Positions 37,401 through 49,500 are shown, counted from the stretch's first letter. The stretch: DNA of 64,000 nucleotides from Heterotrichella gracilis (GCA_032358255.1 JAULBX010026496.1:166214-230213), one strand, 5' to 3'. Made by a program: numbers and translations. The notes: generated by a model from the sequence alone, not told the origin.

Positions 37401-39012
37401 TTATATATGTATTACTTGGTAAGGGTTGTTACAACCAGTCGATGGCCTTGCCGTAACATATCATTCAAGGTCAAGTACCTATGGACGGTCCACGAGTCTT
37501 GTATGCTCCCGTCCCTCCTTGATTGTGCTGTTTATTGCAAACCTGAACCATTACTGCTTTGATTTGCGTACATTGTGACTGTGTTTGCTGCCTTTGACCT
37601 CAATCAAGCACTGGTTTGAACCCTGGCCCTTGCCCTGCAGCTCAATGCTCCACATGGCACCTGCTGAGTGGCAGTCACCTGGCGGGGGTGGCCTGTGGAC
37701 CCAGCTCTGCAACCTTGACGCCATCTCAAAAGCGCTACGTGACCGAGGTAAACCCTAAACCTGAACCCCAAACCGAAGGAGGCATGTTGCGGGTTGCAGC
37801 CGCTGCGGATGTTGCCATGGCTGTCCTGTCAGGCCTACAATTGCCCTTGTGTAAACCCCTGCTAAGGGTTTAGGAATCCATGGCCACGGCCATACCCCTG
37901 CGTCAGGGGTAGGGTCTAGGGTTTTTGTGAGGCCCATTTTTTTCAAGGACTGAATCTGCACTCACTCCTTTGCAGTGCCGGTGGACCCCAACAACACACC
38001 ATCAGTCCAGGTGGTGCGCAGCTACCCCGCGGGCAAGGTGGACTACTCTCACACCCTGTGCGTGTTCAGGGTGGCTCCAGACCTGAAGGGAAAGGTGAGC
38101 AACGTGTCTAGGGTTTAGGATTTGAGGTTCACCCCTAAATATTAGGGTTGGGGAAAATGGTGAGCAACATGTGTCGGGTTTAGGATTTAAGGTGCAAACC
38201 CTACTGAAAGGGTTGATGGAAAAGGTGAGCAAATTGATGCTCTTGGTGCTATTACAAGGCACGTGCACACCACTCTGTACACATTATTGCTTGCAAGGCA
38301 AATTGTCGCACTTTTCAGGTTCCCAGAGCGCCTCGGAACTCTTGCCTGCCCCCTTGGTGCTCACTTCCAGGCCATGCACACAACCCTAAACCCTAGACCT
38401 TGACCCCTGAATTAAACCCCTTCTCTTCCTTCGTACTTAGGTCCAAGCCATGCATGCATCCAAACTTTGAATTCTTACCCTACACCCTACACCCTCCTCT
38501 CCCTTCGGTACTCAGTTCCAGGGCATGCGCGCAACCCTAGACCATACACCCTAAACCCTAAGCCATGAACCCCCCATGCTCAGGTCCAAGCCATGAACGC
38601 AAGCATGCAACGCCATGTGGCCCTGAGGGGGCAATCCAATGTCGGTCAAACCATTGTCATTGATGAATTAGCCGGATCCTTGGCTGACCAAAGCATATCC
38701 AGTGATGAGCAACACGCACCCGCTGGGGGCCTAAATACATCCGGTGGGGTGCAAAACACATCCGGTGGTGGCCAAATCGCACCTGATGGGGTGCGTGACA
38801 CATCCGGAGCAAGCCCCGCCACTGAAGGAGAAGAGAAGAAGATCAGCAAGAAGGAGAGGGTGTGCAGCATGTGTGGGGTGCCCAAGGGTGGAGACGTCGC
38901 CCTGAAGCTGTGCGCGTGCGGGCTGGTGCGGTACTGCGGGAGCGAGTGCCAGCATGCGCATTGGCCGCAGCACAAGCAGGCCTGCAAGGAGGCGCGTGCT
39001 GCGCAAGCTTAG
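34490..39012 (+). CDS. Large MYND-type zinc-finger protein with one in-frame TAG
   Basis: Secure exons: about 34490-34681, 35063-35444, 35634-36294, 36673-36837, 37145-37338, 37641-37747, 37976-38094 and 38584-39012. From 34681 onward the phases all match. The product is about 750 residues. Most is helical and Leu/Ala-rich with no domain I can name. The C-terminus is a MYND finger: CSMCGVPKGGDVALKLCACG followed by LVRYCGSECQHAHWPQHKQAC, with all zinc ligands present, preceded by a Gly/Ser/Thr repeat linker. MYND fingers mediate protein-protein contacts. The N-terminus is unresolved. Exon 36673-36837 contains an in-frame TAG at 36784-36786 while the flanking codons read on smoothly (LLAFLN, stop, ALVGELEPVLAPNHHLK). 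This may be a nonsense allele, sequence error or readthrough. Confidence 0.72.
34868..35015 (+). repeat. Two echoes of the MYND-gene exon start
   Basis: 34868-34946 parallels 35056-35133 (CTCCTCCACCTCCTTCCT... GACACCCT...GGTAAGGGGG...CAAGGACACCCT) with scattered changes. A second shorter copy at 34977-35013 keeps the GCATGCAAGGACAC part. The flank CCCGCGAGGCGAAAT... near 35030 also repeats 34845. Confidence 0.82.
38094..38235 (+). repeat. Tandem echoes of the MYND-gene splice donor region
   Basis: The string GGAAAAGGTGAGCAA plus a TTTAGGATTTGAGGT tail occurs at 38089, again near 38152-38195 and in short form near 38217-38230. The real donor is the first copy (GTGAGC after 38094). Confidence 0.75.
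38361..38600 (+). repeat. Tandem array of ~74 bp units: acceptor + last MYND-gene exon start + telomere-like repeat
   Basis: Variants of GTCCAAGCCATGCATGC begin at 38365, 38441, 38515 and 38584, a spacing of 76, 74 and 69 bp. Copies two to four follow TTAG or TCAG. The last is the real exon start. The rest of each unit is CCCTAAA/ACCCTACACCCT-like repeat. The design matches the UQCC1 array at 9687-9923, though the exon sequence is unrelated. Confidence 0.85.
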
Positions 39013-39962
39013 CTAGGGAAGGGGGCTGCCCAGCCGCAATCTTAAACCCTAATTTGTTTCAGGTGCAATGGTCAAGGCGTGGGGGAGGCAATTCACATGC
39101 CCTAATAGTATCCAAGACCAGCTGTGTGATGAGTTGTGTGTTTATATGTCTGTACCCACCAATAATCAATTGAGGTTGCCCCTGCAACCCCCGCATGTTC
39201 CCTCCGCGCGATAGTTTGTTTCGCTGACTCAAAAGGAAGTGTATGGGGCGCGTATGCGTTCTTGCTATGCCAAGTTGTGCATGCCTTCAGCATTGTTGGT
39301 CGTGTGCAGTTGTTGCTGATGCAAACTTTAGATTTTAGCTATAGCCTTGGTGATGCATCAAATGGTACATGACGTACACGTGTACTGGTGCAGGGGGCAT
39401 GATCTCGCACAGTGGGTGAATCTGAATCTGAGGAGTGCAGTATTCTGATGCCAATTGTGAGCAATGATTGAACTGGTACTGCGGTTCTCAGACCGCAGAC
39501 TCACCCACAATGCGAATTCAAGCCCCCTGTAATTACATGCTGGCGTTCCTCTCAAGTTTACACTCTAAACTTAGCTATGTTGGTCTTCATTTTGCAATTA
39601 TAGTCCAGCAGCTGAGCGTTGAAAAGATGCTACCTCTTGCAGTTCCCTGATTGGTATTTATCTTCATTTCCTGAAGGAAAAATCTACATTGCATGGCTAG
39701 TGCACTGGGTCGGGTGTGATAATTATGCTTCACACGAAGTCTTCCACGTTCCCCTCTCCGCATGTAGTGCATCTTACAAGGCAATGTCGCATCATGCACG
39801 ATGTAAAGGAATGCAGAGTGCTCACTTGTTCTTTCTTCAACCCGTTCAATGGCATTCCATTGCCTCACATTGCACCCGCCGGGCGCCTGGAAAAACACGC
39901 CGCTATTAACTAGTACCAAACGCCCCCCCCCCCTTCGCTTCCCCTCCCACGCTCCACCCCTT
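39013..39962. other. Convergent intergenic region
   Basis: 3' flanks of the MYND gene and the protease gene. No exon or notable repeat is recognised. Confidence 0.5.
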
Positions 39963-42266
39963 TCACTTCCCCTCTTTGCTCCTCAGCCACAGCGCTATGC
40001 CCCCGAGGTTGGCCAGGCTGTGTGCCACTATGGGCACTGCCAGGTCTTGGGTGGCAAGGTACAGGCCACCATACAGCACACCCACAGCAGTTGCCCATGT
40101 GGCAAATGCCAGGTTCCTGCCCCCGCTGTTGTGGAGGAGCCCGAAGATGACGCCAGCCACCAGTGCGCCCCGCCTGCACACCACACATACGGTGGGACTG
40201 AATGACAGTCACATGTGATGCATCAGGTAAATTACTAATAATTATTAGTTAGACATAAGTGGTGACGCCAGTGCGCCCGGCCTGACAGACACAGGCAGTG
40301 GGGTGCAATCATGGTCACAATCACAATCAGCAATGAAAACTGGGTCCACAAGAAATAAAGACAAAAACAATCACAGTCACATTCAACACTACCGCCACCA
40401 TTATCCACGCCACCGCAATCACAATCACCGCAAACTCTTTCAAACCGGGCGGCGACAAAGACTATGGCATATTTCAAATGACATTTGCGCCGAGTATCTG
40501 GCAGGGCATTATGGGCACCATCGTGGTGGGCGTTTGGACGTGAACGAAATAACTCAATAATATTTTTATTCTTTTAGGACTTCGTAAGTAATAAAGAAAA
40601 AATGGGAAAGTCATTTGGCCACCTACCAGTCAGGGAGCACAGCAGGCATAATCCCTCCCCTGAACAGCGCCTCCTCACTCACGCCGGGCAGGATGGAAAC
40701 CCATAGGTAGTCCACAGGGGAGAGGGGGGAGAGAACCTGCAAGGGAGGAGAGAGCACAATGAATACCGTGCGCACTTTCAGTTTGTTTTTGGTTTGTATA
40801 TGTGATTGTTTTATTTTGTGAAATGCTGCCCCCTGCTCCTGGCTCAGCGTGCTGCCCTTTGTTCGTAACAGTCGTGGCGAAGACAGTACTCAACCTCATA
40901 CATTACAATGTGCAGCAGGACAGCCACGCTGTGGCACAACCTTGCAACCCGCCCCACCCCTCACACACACACACACCACCCTCATCACCTGCCTCCCCCA
41001 CACCCACCTGCTGGTTGGACTTGGTGCTTGCCTCTGCAAAGTCGGGCCACAGGTGTTGGAGCAGGGCGCGTGCTGCTGTGACTGCCCCCGCACTGCCCAC
41101 AGCCACAGCCACATGCCACAGCTCAAAGGAGGGCCCTGCAGGCACATGTAGGGTCACAGGAGGGTTCTACAGGCTTGGTCAGGCTTGCATAGTGTTCTGC
41201 AGGCATTACTAGGGTTTCAAGAGGATTGTACAGGTGGGGTTTTGGGAGGGTCAGGATATTCCTTCTCGGCGCCGCTCATACAGGCATTTGCCAGAATTCA
41301 TGTTCTGGGTTGCGGAACGCATGAAAAAAAAATTGCAGCAAGAATGCCGCCATGCAGAATGCAACTATATTTCACAGAATTGTTCCCTGGCGCACCCACC
41401 TTGCAGCAGCGCCTGCACAGCTTCCTGGTCCGCCCCCAGTGCCCCGCTGATTGGCCCCGCCCCCACCCGCAGCGCCACACCGGCGGCACCCACCAGAAGG
41501 GAGGTCTGGACACAGGCGCGGAATACCTGCAGGGGGTGGGGGGAAGAGGCATGAATGGATGAGTGGGTCCAGTGAGGTCGTATATAAATAAAAATTTAGG
41601 GTTGGGGTTCAGGGGTACACCCATTCAGTAGTTTGCGCCCTGCATGTCAACCACTGAGTGCAATGCCCACAATGAGGATACATGTGTCACAAACAGCCAC
41701 CAGTACATAGGTAGTACAAGCAGTGGCAGGACAGGGCTGGTTGGCAGAAGGCACTTAAGATTGACAGCTTACCTTGCTGTACTGCTGGAACGCATGTAAG
41801 CAGTCAGTACTGTGTCACAAACAACCTCAGCAAAGCCCCTGTGTCCATGGCACAACACACACACACATGCGCACCTGATCCCGGCTGACGGATGGCAGGT
41901 CCCTGCTACCTTGTGGGGATGCCCCGGCTAGCTGCGGGGATCCATTTTCCTGCTGCCCTGCCCCTGCAGTGCCCTTGGCTTTCTTGGGTGGTAGCGCCCC
42001 AAACCCTACACCCCGCAAGCTACTGCTGGCGGGGGCTTCTTTTCCAAGGATATCTGGGGTGCTGCCAGCTGGCCCACGCCCGCCAGGTGTCGCATCCTCA
42101 CTGGTGGCAGCAGACGGCGCACTGGCGGTGGAGGTGGGTGCAGGGGCGTGTGACTTGACAGTGGGTGGCCTAGGGCTCGAGCTGCTGGTGCTGGTGCTGG
42201 TGCTGGTGCTGGTGGCGAGTGGGGAGTCAGCGGCTGGTGGAGAGGAACTGGGCTGGGTGGCACTCC
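39963..42266 (-). CDS. CPBP-family intramembrane metalloprotease (5' end not resolved)
   Basis: Exons 42266-41875, 41526-41400, 41135-41008, 40736-40627 and 40173-39963 join in phase to at least 255 residues. The first is a Ser/Thr/Pro/Ala-rich low-complexity stretch (about 130 residues) that begins at a splice acceptor, so at least one more 5' exon is missing. The protease core has the EExxxR motif in VSEEALFRGG, the first His motif in FGLLHN, and the last conserved motif in PIVAHSLANLGG. These fit the CPBP/Rce1-like family of membrane proteases; some members are plastid proteins in plants. Substrate and location are unknown. A possible upstream exon overlaps 42530-42819 on the minus strand but could not be fixed. 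Confidence 0.75.
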
Positions 42267-43236
42267 CTACAAGGGGGGACAGATATGTAAAGGGGTGCAA
42301 CCTTACGGAGGGTGTCGTGCATGCCTATGCAAGCAGTCTGGCTCCATACCAATGCCACCAGAGTTCAGCTAAGGGCCGAACCCCAGAGCTTAGTGCTGTA
42401 CGTTCCTTTTCCCCAGCAAATCTGGCGTGTTGGGTATTGCAGCGTTGATGGTACCACAGTCAAGTGTTTTGGAAGGGGTGTTTGGTTCAGACACAGGGAA
42501 ACGCAGGCAGATCCCCACTGGGCAACTCCCTGTAGGTGCCGTCCAGGGGGTCAGGGTTAGGATGTCCATTAGGGTTTAGGGTCCACCTTGCGGTTGTGCT
42601 CCTGTCGGTTTCTTCCCCTGTTTCAGGTTTGCCTTCCTCCCCATCATCGGCACCTGGCGGGTGGCTCGGCCCTGCAGGTACGAACCAAACCCTGTGTGAC
42701 TCCGGGACCTGGTTGGAGAGTGCCATCCCTGGAAAGTTTGTGAACCAGCCCACCCACATGCACCCAGTGCCAGTGGTCAGCACTGCCCTGTATTGTCCGC
42801 GGGTATTATCAACCAACAATATACCTTAAGAGCATATAACTGCGACACTGCATATAACTGTGACACTCGTGGCTGAAGGCATGCCATGCATGTACCACAC
42901 CACCCACCCAGCTTTCATCAGCTCACGCAGCTTCGTAATAGGTTAGTTACGCGCAAGCAGTGTTTATAAGTGTTTAGGGGAGTACCGTACCTGCAGCTGT
43001 GCGGGGCAGGGCTGGTGCTTCACATGGCCCACCATATGCATGCATGCCATGGTGTCCGCCTTAGGGAGGGGCGACACTGGCTGTGTGGCAGAAGAAAGTT
43101 GTAAGCCAGAAGTACCCAAATATGCAGGCCTAGCGGTAGCACATCCAGGAGTGTCAAAGCTTTCTCGGTTGAGCTACTGAACGCCTTTAGGTGAAGGCTG
43201 ATCTCGAGGTAGAAGGCGGGAGAGGCAATGGTCCGA
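42267..43236. other. 5' region of the protease gene and distal GST-2 upstream region
   Basis: A minus-strand open stretch at 42530-42819 might hold the missing protease exon. Near 42525-42545 a sequence like the acceptor of the 42266 exon recurs, CCTACAGGGAGTTGCCCAG against the real GTAGGGAGTGCCACCCAG. An alternating ATGC stretch lies at about 43036-43048. Nothing else is recognised. Confidence 0.4.
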
Positions 43237-43277
43237 TGACGTCATAGGCAAGGCTCTACAAAAGCAAGGCTTTGTAG
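43237..43277 (+). promoter_or_regulatory. TGACGTCA (CRE/as-1-like) element and CTACAAA motifs upstream of GST-2
   Basis: TGACGTCA lies at 43237-43244. CTACAAA is at 43256-43262 and its reverse TTTGTAG at 43271-43277. The palindrome is 148 bp before the TATA box, against 146 bp in GST-1. Confidence 0.55.
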
Positions 43278-43392
43278 ACCTCGACGTCGACACAAGAAAG
43301 GACCTTTACGCATGTCAACAAGCACCCGTGGTTCCTTTGCTTCGGAAGCCTGCAGTTGGTAGTGCTCTACAGCCCGCAGCTTGCAACAAGAG

Positions 43393-43399
43393 TATATAA
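43393..43399 (+). promoter_or_regulatory. TATA box of GST-2
   Basis: TATATAA, 175 bp before the GST-2 start codon. Confidence 0.6.
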
Positions 43400-43574
43400 G
43401 GCCTGCTCATACTGGAGATCAAGCCATTCTCGTCTTTGCACCCTCAACCTCACTCTCAGCCACACCTTTCCCCAGGCCTTCTCACCCTCGTTGCGTCCCC
43501 AGCTATCGCACCAACCGTACACGCATCACTCCTCCTTCTTTCACCTGTATCCGTACCCCACTCCTTTCGCAACC

Positions 43575-45421
43575 ATGTCTCCAACGGAACAGGTGGGAGG
43601 CAAGCCCCTCCTGAAGTATTTCGACCTGGGCAACCTGGGTGGGCGGGGAGGAACCGTCAGAAACTTCTTCCTTGCACACGGCGTCGAGTTTGACGAGGTA
43701 CGATGGTAGCCGTGGGTGGATCATGCCCCGATGTGTGTGGGTAGGATGCGACGTTTCACAATTGCTTTGTCAGAGATGCATGCATGCACTGTGTGCCAGT
43801 TGGGCTCGTCCAAGCAATCCTTGTATTTGCGCTGTGAGCAGACTTGTACCTCTACAATATAGATGCGCTGCGGTGTAGCCGTGCTTATGGGCGTCCATTA
43901 GGCCTAGAACGTCGACATCTCACCTGCACAAAGACCACTTAGCCTTCTAGCCACACACAGCCATCTAGCCACACACCCCATCTGGTACAGGCTGATATTG
44001 CAAGTGAGAGCATAGCCATGACAGTGGCTTGTTTTGACTTGAACAGTGCCCTCTATGTCCAGCACTTTGTCCCGCCCACGTGCACCCCTCTGACCCTTGT
44101 CTGTATGTGCCCTCAGGAATTGACCGCCTATGGCGATGGCAGCTGGTTTGGCCCCGAAGGCCTGAAGCAGAAGCTGGCCGCCACTGGAGAGAACCCCACT
44201 GGCCACCTGCCAGTGGTGCACACGGCATCGGGACAGGTATGCATACATGCCAATGAGGGTTGGCATTGCATGCGGCTTCAGCAGTGCAGCCAAATGAGCA
44301 GGCAGTGCTGCACACGCGGCAGCAAGCACTTCTATCCTGGTCCTGACAATGTCTGTGCCTTTGATTGATCTGGATCGACCTGCGGTGTGCGAAGGCACCC
44401 GTAGTGACTGCCTGCCAGTGCTTGCCAGGTGTGGGGTCACTCATATATCCACCACGCCTACCCTGCACTGCCTGGACTTCATAAAGGCAGATAGTGCCGC
44501 AAGCCATGTACGGATGTAGCAGTTCACCTTGCCTATAGTATGGTATTGTGACTTGCCCAGAAGGTGAATGGATTGAGACGGATTCGCATGTCTGTGTCTT
44601 GCCAGATCCTGACCGAGCACCACGCCATCCTGCGCCGCTTTGCCCGCCAGCTGGGGCTGTATGGGAAGGACCTTGAGAGGGACTACCAGGCAGATGTGGT
44701 ACGTGGTGTACCTCAAAGAGAGGGCCAGACTTGTGCTGTACTGTGCAACTTTGCATGGGCTATCTGGTGCCAAGACTGGTCAGGGGTGCATGCGGTTGCA
44801 GTTGGGAAGGGTTTTTAGGATGCAGACTGCTGGCGCTGTTTTTCCCATGACTTTCTGGAGTTGGAGACTAGAAACCCTGCCAGCATGTTATCTTGATTTT
44901 GCCCCCTCCTTGCTGTGCATTTACACAAGAGGTGGCCTGCTGTTTTATGATCTGTGCACACAAGTGCTAATCCATGTGTGCAGAACGCCACTAGCAGTGC
45001 CATATGCAGCACCATCATGCAATCTCCAATTTGGGCAGTCACGATCGTATGTGCTGCAAACATGTCCCCCTGACCTCCCTCCCCTGCCTCCCCCCAGTTG
45101 GCCGACAACACCGTTGAGTGGCGCCGCAAGTGGGTGGCCTCCCTGGACGGAGGGGCAGGCAAGGAGGAGTATGTCACCTACGGACCCTCAGTCTACAAGA
45201 TCTTCGAGCTCTTCCTGGAGAGGTTTGGTGCCACCGGTGCCCATGTGGTGGGGGATGCGCCCAGCTTTGCGGACTCGCTGGTGTTTGGCCAGGTGTACGA
45301 CGACCAGCAGATTGGGTTGGGGGGTGGGTGGCTGGAGGCCAGCCCCAAGCTCAAGGCGTTCTTTGAGGCGTATGGGCAGCAGCCAAAGGTGAAAGAGTGG
45401 GTGGCGGCACACAAGGCGTGA
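43575..45421 (+). CDS. Glutathione S-transferase, sigma/prostaglandin-synthase-like (GST-2)
   Basis: Four exons: 43575-43697, 44117-44236, 44606-44698 and 45098-45421, all phase 0, giving 219 residues. It is a paralogue of GST-1: same start, LKYFDLGNL with the probable catalytic Tyr, GHLPVVHTASGQ, ILTEHHAILRRFARQLG and a C-terminal helical domain ending KVKEWVAAHKA. As in GST-1, Glu-His replaces the usual Gln-Ser at the glutathione site. The intron after SGQ (44237-44605) is absent from GST-1. Exon 3 is almost identical in DNA to GST-1 while the other exons have diverged. It lies on the opposite strand, about 23 kb from GST-1. Confidence 0.88.
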
Positions 45422-46551
45422 GCGAGGATAGTGCGTTGCCCATGGCTGCGCGCAAAGCCTTGGTCACTACTGCTGCGTAAATAGAGCGTTTGTTCAGTTG
45501 TTTACGCTGAAGAGCAGCATGGGGTTTGACAGAGACTGATTGAACATGCAAGTCAGCATCAATGGTGGTGTTCTAGCACCCTTTTTCTTAGGCTGCAGTA
45601 CTTTTGCAGCACGCTGTGTCGGCAATACAAGTTGTATCATCGATGTTTGCAAGCCATTGGATGTCATGCTTGACCAGTTCTGGCTACTTGCTTAATCATT
45701 TGCCTTTGCTACTTTTGAACAATGGAACAGGTTTGATCACTGTCACTGTGTTGATATGTGATGGCCACTTGCATCTGGCACATGTCAATGCGGTGGGACC
45801 ATGTTCTTGAATGTATTTTTGTTTGTAGTCGCACGGTGTACTATGGCTGCCGCAGTATCAACTGCAATTGCGCACTGCAATATTTTGTTGGTTTTATAAT
45901 ACGATTATCATAACACTTTTTGTGAAAAATACGGAACATCACCACTGTAACTCAAGAGTCAACTTAAATCAAGTTGAGTCATGCAGTGCATCTTCGTATG
46001 TGATGCTCAGCAAAATCATAATCATTCATCAACCAGTGATTGCACACGCCGTGAATCAGCTGGAATGCAGCACATGCCGCAGTAGGCTACCCGGTACTAT
46101 GTGGTGACTGCTTCAGAGGATAATCTCATCTTGAACCACTGCACATCAGAATAATTTTGAGCCTGCTGCAGCTATGACGTACAACACTGAACCCTAGCTG
46201 AAAACGTCCAACTTGGTTAAACTACAAATGAAAACCAAATTAAGTGCCTTGAAAATTTAACCGTATTTGTATACAAATGATAGAAGAACAAATAAGGCAG
46301 TGCCGCACATTCCAGTCAACAACAGAAGCAGACTGAAAAGGGTTTAGTACATGTAGGTACTACAGTTACTAACGATACTGTCGCTTGAGCACTGTTCCGG
46401 CGCAATTCCAAGGTCACAGGCAGGCATCATGAATGATGAACATGAGTCTGTGCCATCATATGCTGCCTATGATGTGAGCAGCAGAAAAGCGCACTGCTCA
46501 TGGCCGCAGCATGTACCCAACTGGACCAGTGCGTTGCCCAGGATCGAGCCT
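45422..46551. other. Convergent intergenic region
   Basis: 3' flanks of GST-2 and the expansin-fasciclin gene. AT-rich compared with its surroundings. No exon or repeat is recognised. Confidence 0.5.
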
Positions 46552-49500
46552 TCACAATCCTAGCCCAGGAGGCACCATCACCGCGTTGATGGCCACTGCG
46601 TGTGTATTGCATGGGACCAGGTGCTGCGTCCACAGCACATTCACTGCTGGTTGACCCTCAATGAGCAGGGTGCCCATGCCAGGCTGGGAGTTGGCCGTGC
46701 TGCGCCTCCACGTGAGCGCCATCTCATGCCCATTTAGGGTTGGCACCACCACCTGGCAGAAACAGCAGCAGACACTCTCGTTAAGGTTTGAGTACATTAA
46801 GGGATCATGTGTGTGCGCATCATGATGTTTGGGAACCAGTCTGGCCCCAGTCCTGGCACTGATGCCCCTGAGCAAGGCACACCATTGACGTATTGCGCTG
46901 TGCCATGGATGGGAATGCAAGAGATATCATTTGCAGCAGCAGCATCATTTACAAACATGATCAAAGTGAGTTCAACAGCAGCCTACAATGTGCACAAGCG
47001 CTCTGCAAAAGTATAAGTGGCTGCAGCAGCCTTGCCCCGATGTTGCCAAAGCTTAGACCACTTCCAGGAAAACTTCCAAGCACCATTTCTGGTGCAAATG
47101 CACGGCATGTACACAATGCGCACTGCAACCCATCAGATGTGGAGGTCAAGACGTACCTGGGGAGTAGAGTCGCTGTTGGTCCCGCTTGTCAGCGGCACAG
47201 GACCTTCCAGGATGTGGTACATGAGCAGCGACTGGATGCCAGCTGGGTCAAGGCGCAGGTCCCTTTGGAAGCGCACTTGCACCTCTTTGAAAGCGTCATT
47301 GACAGGCACGAGGATGGTCGTCAGGGGCGGTAGTACCTCCTTGGCTCCCAAGTTGCCAAACATTCCTGCTCATCACAGTATGTAACAATTGTGTCATGAT
47401 GTGCGAATTCAGGTAAAAACATATTGGCATGCATGATGCTGTTGACAAGTTGACAAGCGCGTTGCTGGTAGCCTACCCAGGTACAAGGCTTTTTATCGAA
47501 TTGCATTTATGTATACCGATATCTTCAAACCTTTAAAGCATTTTGCTTTTTGCTCTATTTTATAATCACTGTCTATTCATTCCGGGCAGCAGTGCTACTA
47601 GGTAACGGGTGCGCGTGCATCCTCCCCGTTATTGTTGATTAATGAATGCATCATGAATGCATGTGCACACTAATCAGTGTGCACACCATTACATCATGAA
47701 TGCATGTGCAAATGACTCTGGTGTGCTCTTGCAGCTCACAGGACCTGGTCTGATTACCAGCACCCACATGCAAGCAGCCAATGATTGCCCACCTGGTGCC
47801 TCCAGCAGCTGTGCAAACGTTGACCACCTGCTGTTGCCACCCAGAGCTGCCACTAGCATCTCCCCTGTGCAGTTGCTGCTGTTTACAGACCAGGACGGGG
47901 ATGGAGCGGCCATTGGCGCAACACCAGAAGATGGGGTCTGCATATCTGGCGGGAGGCTTGGCGATGGCGCAGCCGCTGGTGCTTCTTCCGGCTGTACTGC
48001 TGCCTCAGAAGGCCCTGCTCTTAGTGCTGCAAAACTGGAACCCTTGAACAACAATTGCTTCCCGCCTGGTGATTCACTGGTTGCTGATGGACCCATGGCC
48101 ACGGAGGAGGATGTAACAAACAGCCCCACTTCAGCTCGGTGACTGGGATAAGCCAGTAGTGGTGGCGGGGCTGCACCATGTGCGGGGTTGTCTCTAACCC
48201 CCAGCATCCTCAGGATGTCAAGCAATATGCCTGTGGTTGCTGGCGGTGGTGGGGAGGGGCGATTGCAAACGGGTTTTGTGCAGAGGGGGGGGTGCTGTTG
48301 CAGTGGCGTCCTCGCCGTTCTGATGTATCATAGTAGGACTGCTGCAGAGAGAAATGCCGGCCTGTATGGAAGTCTCCAACCTGGCCAGGATGATCTATGA
48401 TGCCCCTGCACATGTGTCGACATGGTCATTCATTACATAAACATTAAAATTATCATTGTGGAAATCTTGTGAAAATAAAAAGTGGGTCAGTAGTGGCGCC
48501 AGTGTTACCTTGCAATGATTGTCTCTCCACTGGCTGGGTTGATGATCCTGAAGTCAAATGGAGGCAAGGGCAACCCATTCAGCTCCCACACGGCACCAAA
48601 GGTGGAGGTCATCATGCGGAACCTCAAGTCATTTAAATCCACACTGCTATTCTGCAAACATGCATGCCATTTGATGTCACTGGTTCCAACCTCCATTTGG
48701 AACGGGCGGGCTCAAGATTGTCTAGCTCGACGCTCACAGGAAAGCATTTCACCAGGGAGGCGAAAAATCACGAGGAGGCAAAAGCTTGACACAATGTGCA
48801 GTTTTCATGCAGGGGGTCTTTACGCCACAAGTATGTTGCATATGCGCTGCGCAGCATTGTATGTTGCGCGCACCACCGCGCAGACCAGTATCTTTAGCTG
48901 GGCCTGAAGCGACGCGCCTTACCGATCGCAGACTGTGTCGGAGCTCCACTGATTTTATTCCTCCCAAGCCCTGAACGTTCACCACAACCAGCCTGATCCA
49001 GCCTCCAAGGCTTGCGCGGTAATCCAGCACCCTGATGATGATGTCGCCAGGAAACACGCAAGGCACCTATAGGCACAGAATCAGGACACAAAACTTGTAT
49101 GCTGTAGCGTGTCATCAACCCAACCCACCTTTATCAGGTTCCTTGTGAAACATACGTTGATTCATTTTGAGCAGAAGTTGCTAAATGGAATCAATCAACA
49201 AATCCATTTTCAGTATCAATCAATCAATTTCATTTCAGTTGCAATCAACGAATCCAACACATTCAACACCTTTTTTTCTCTGAAGGCCTGCATTCACCCA
49301 ATTCAATTCAATCAAACAGCCCTGTCAATTTTCCTACCACTCTATACTTGACAGGGATCTTGCCCAACCCACTGGTGCCAACTTGCCGAATGTGAGCGGA
49401 TCGATGTTCAAATTGGTGGGGTCGCAAGGTATGCAGCTGTCTGCAATCATTGCTCGGACTGGAGTGCTGCTGTGGCAAGTTCCCTGCACAGGGAACGACA

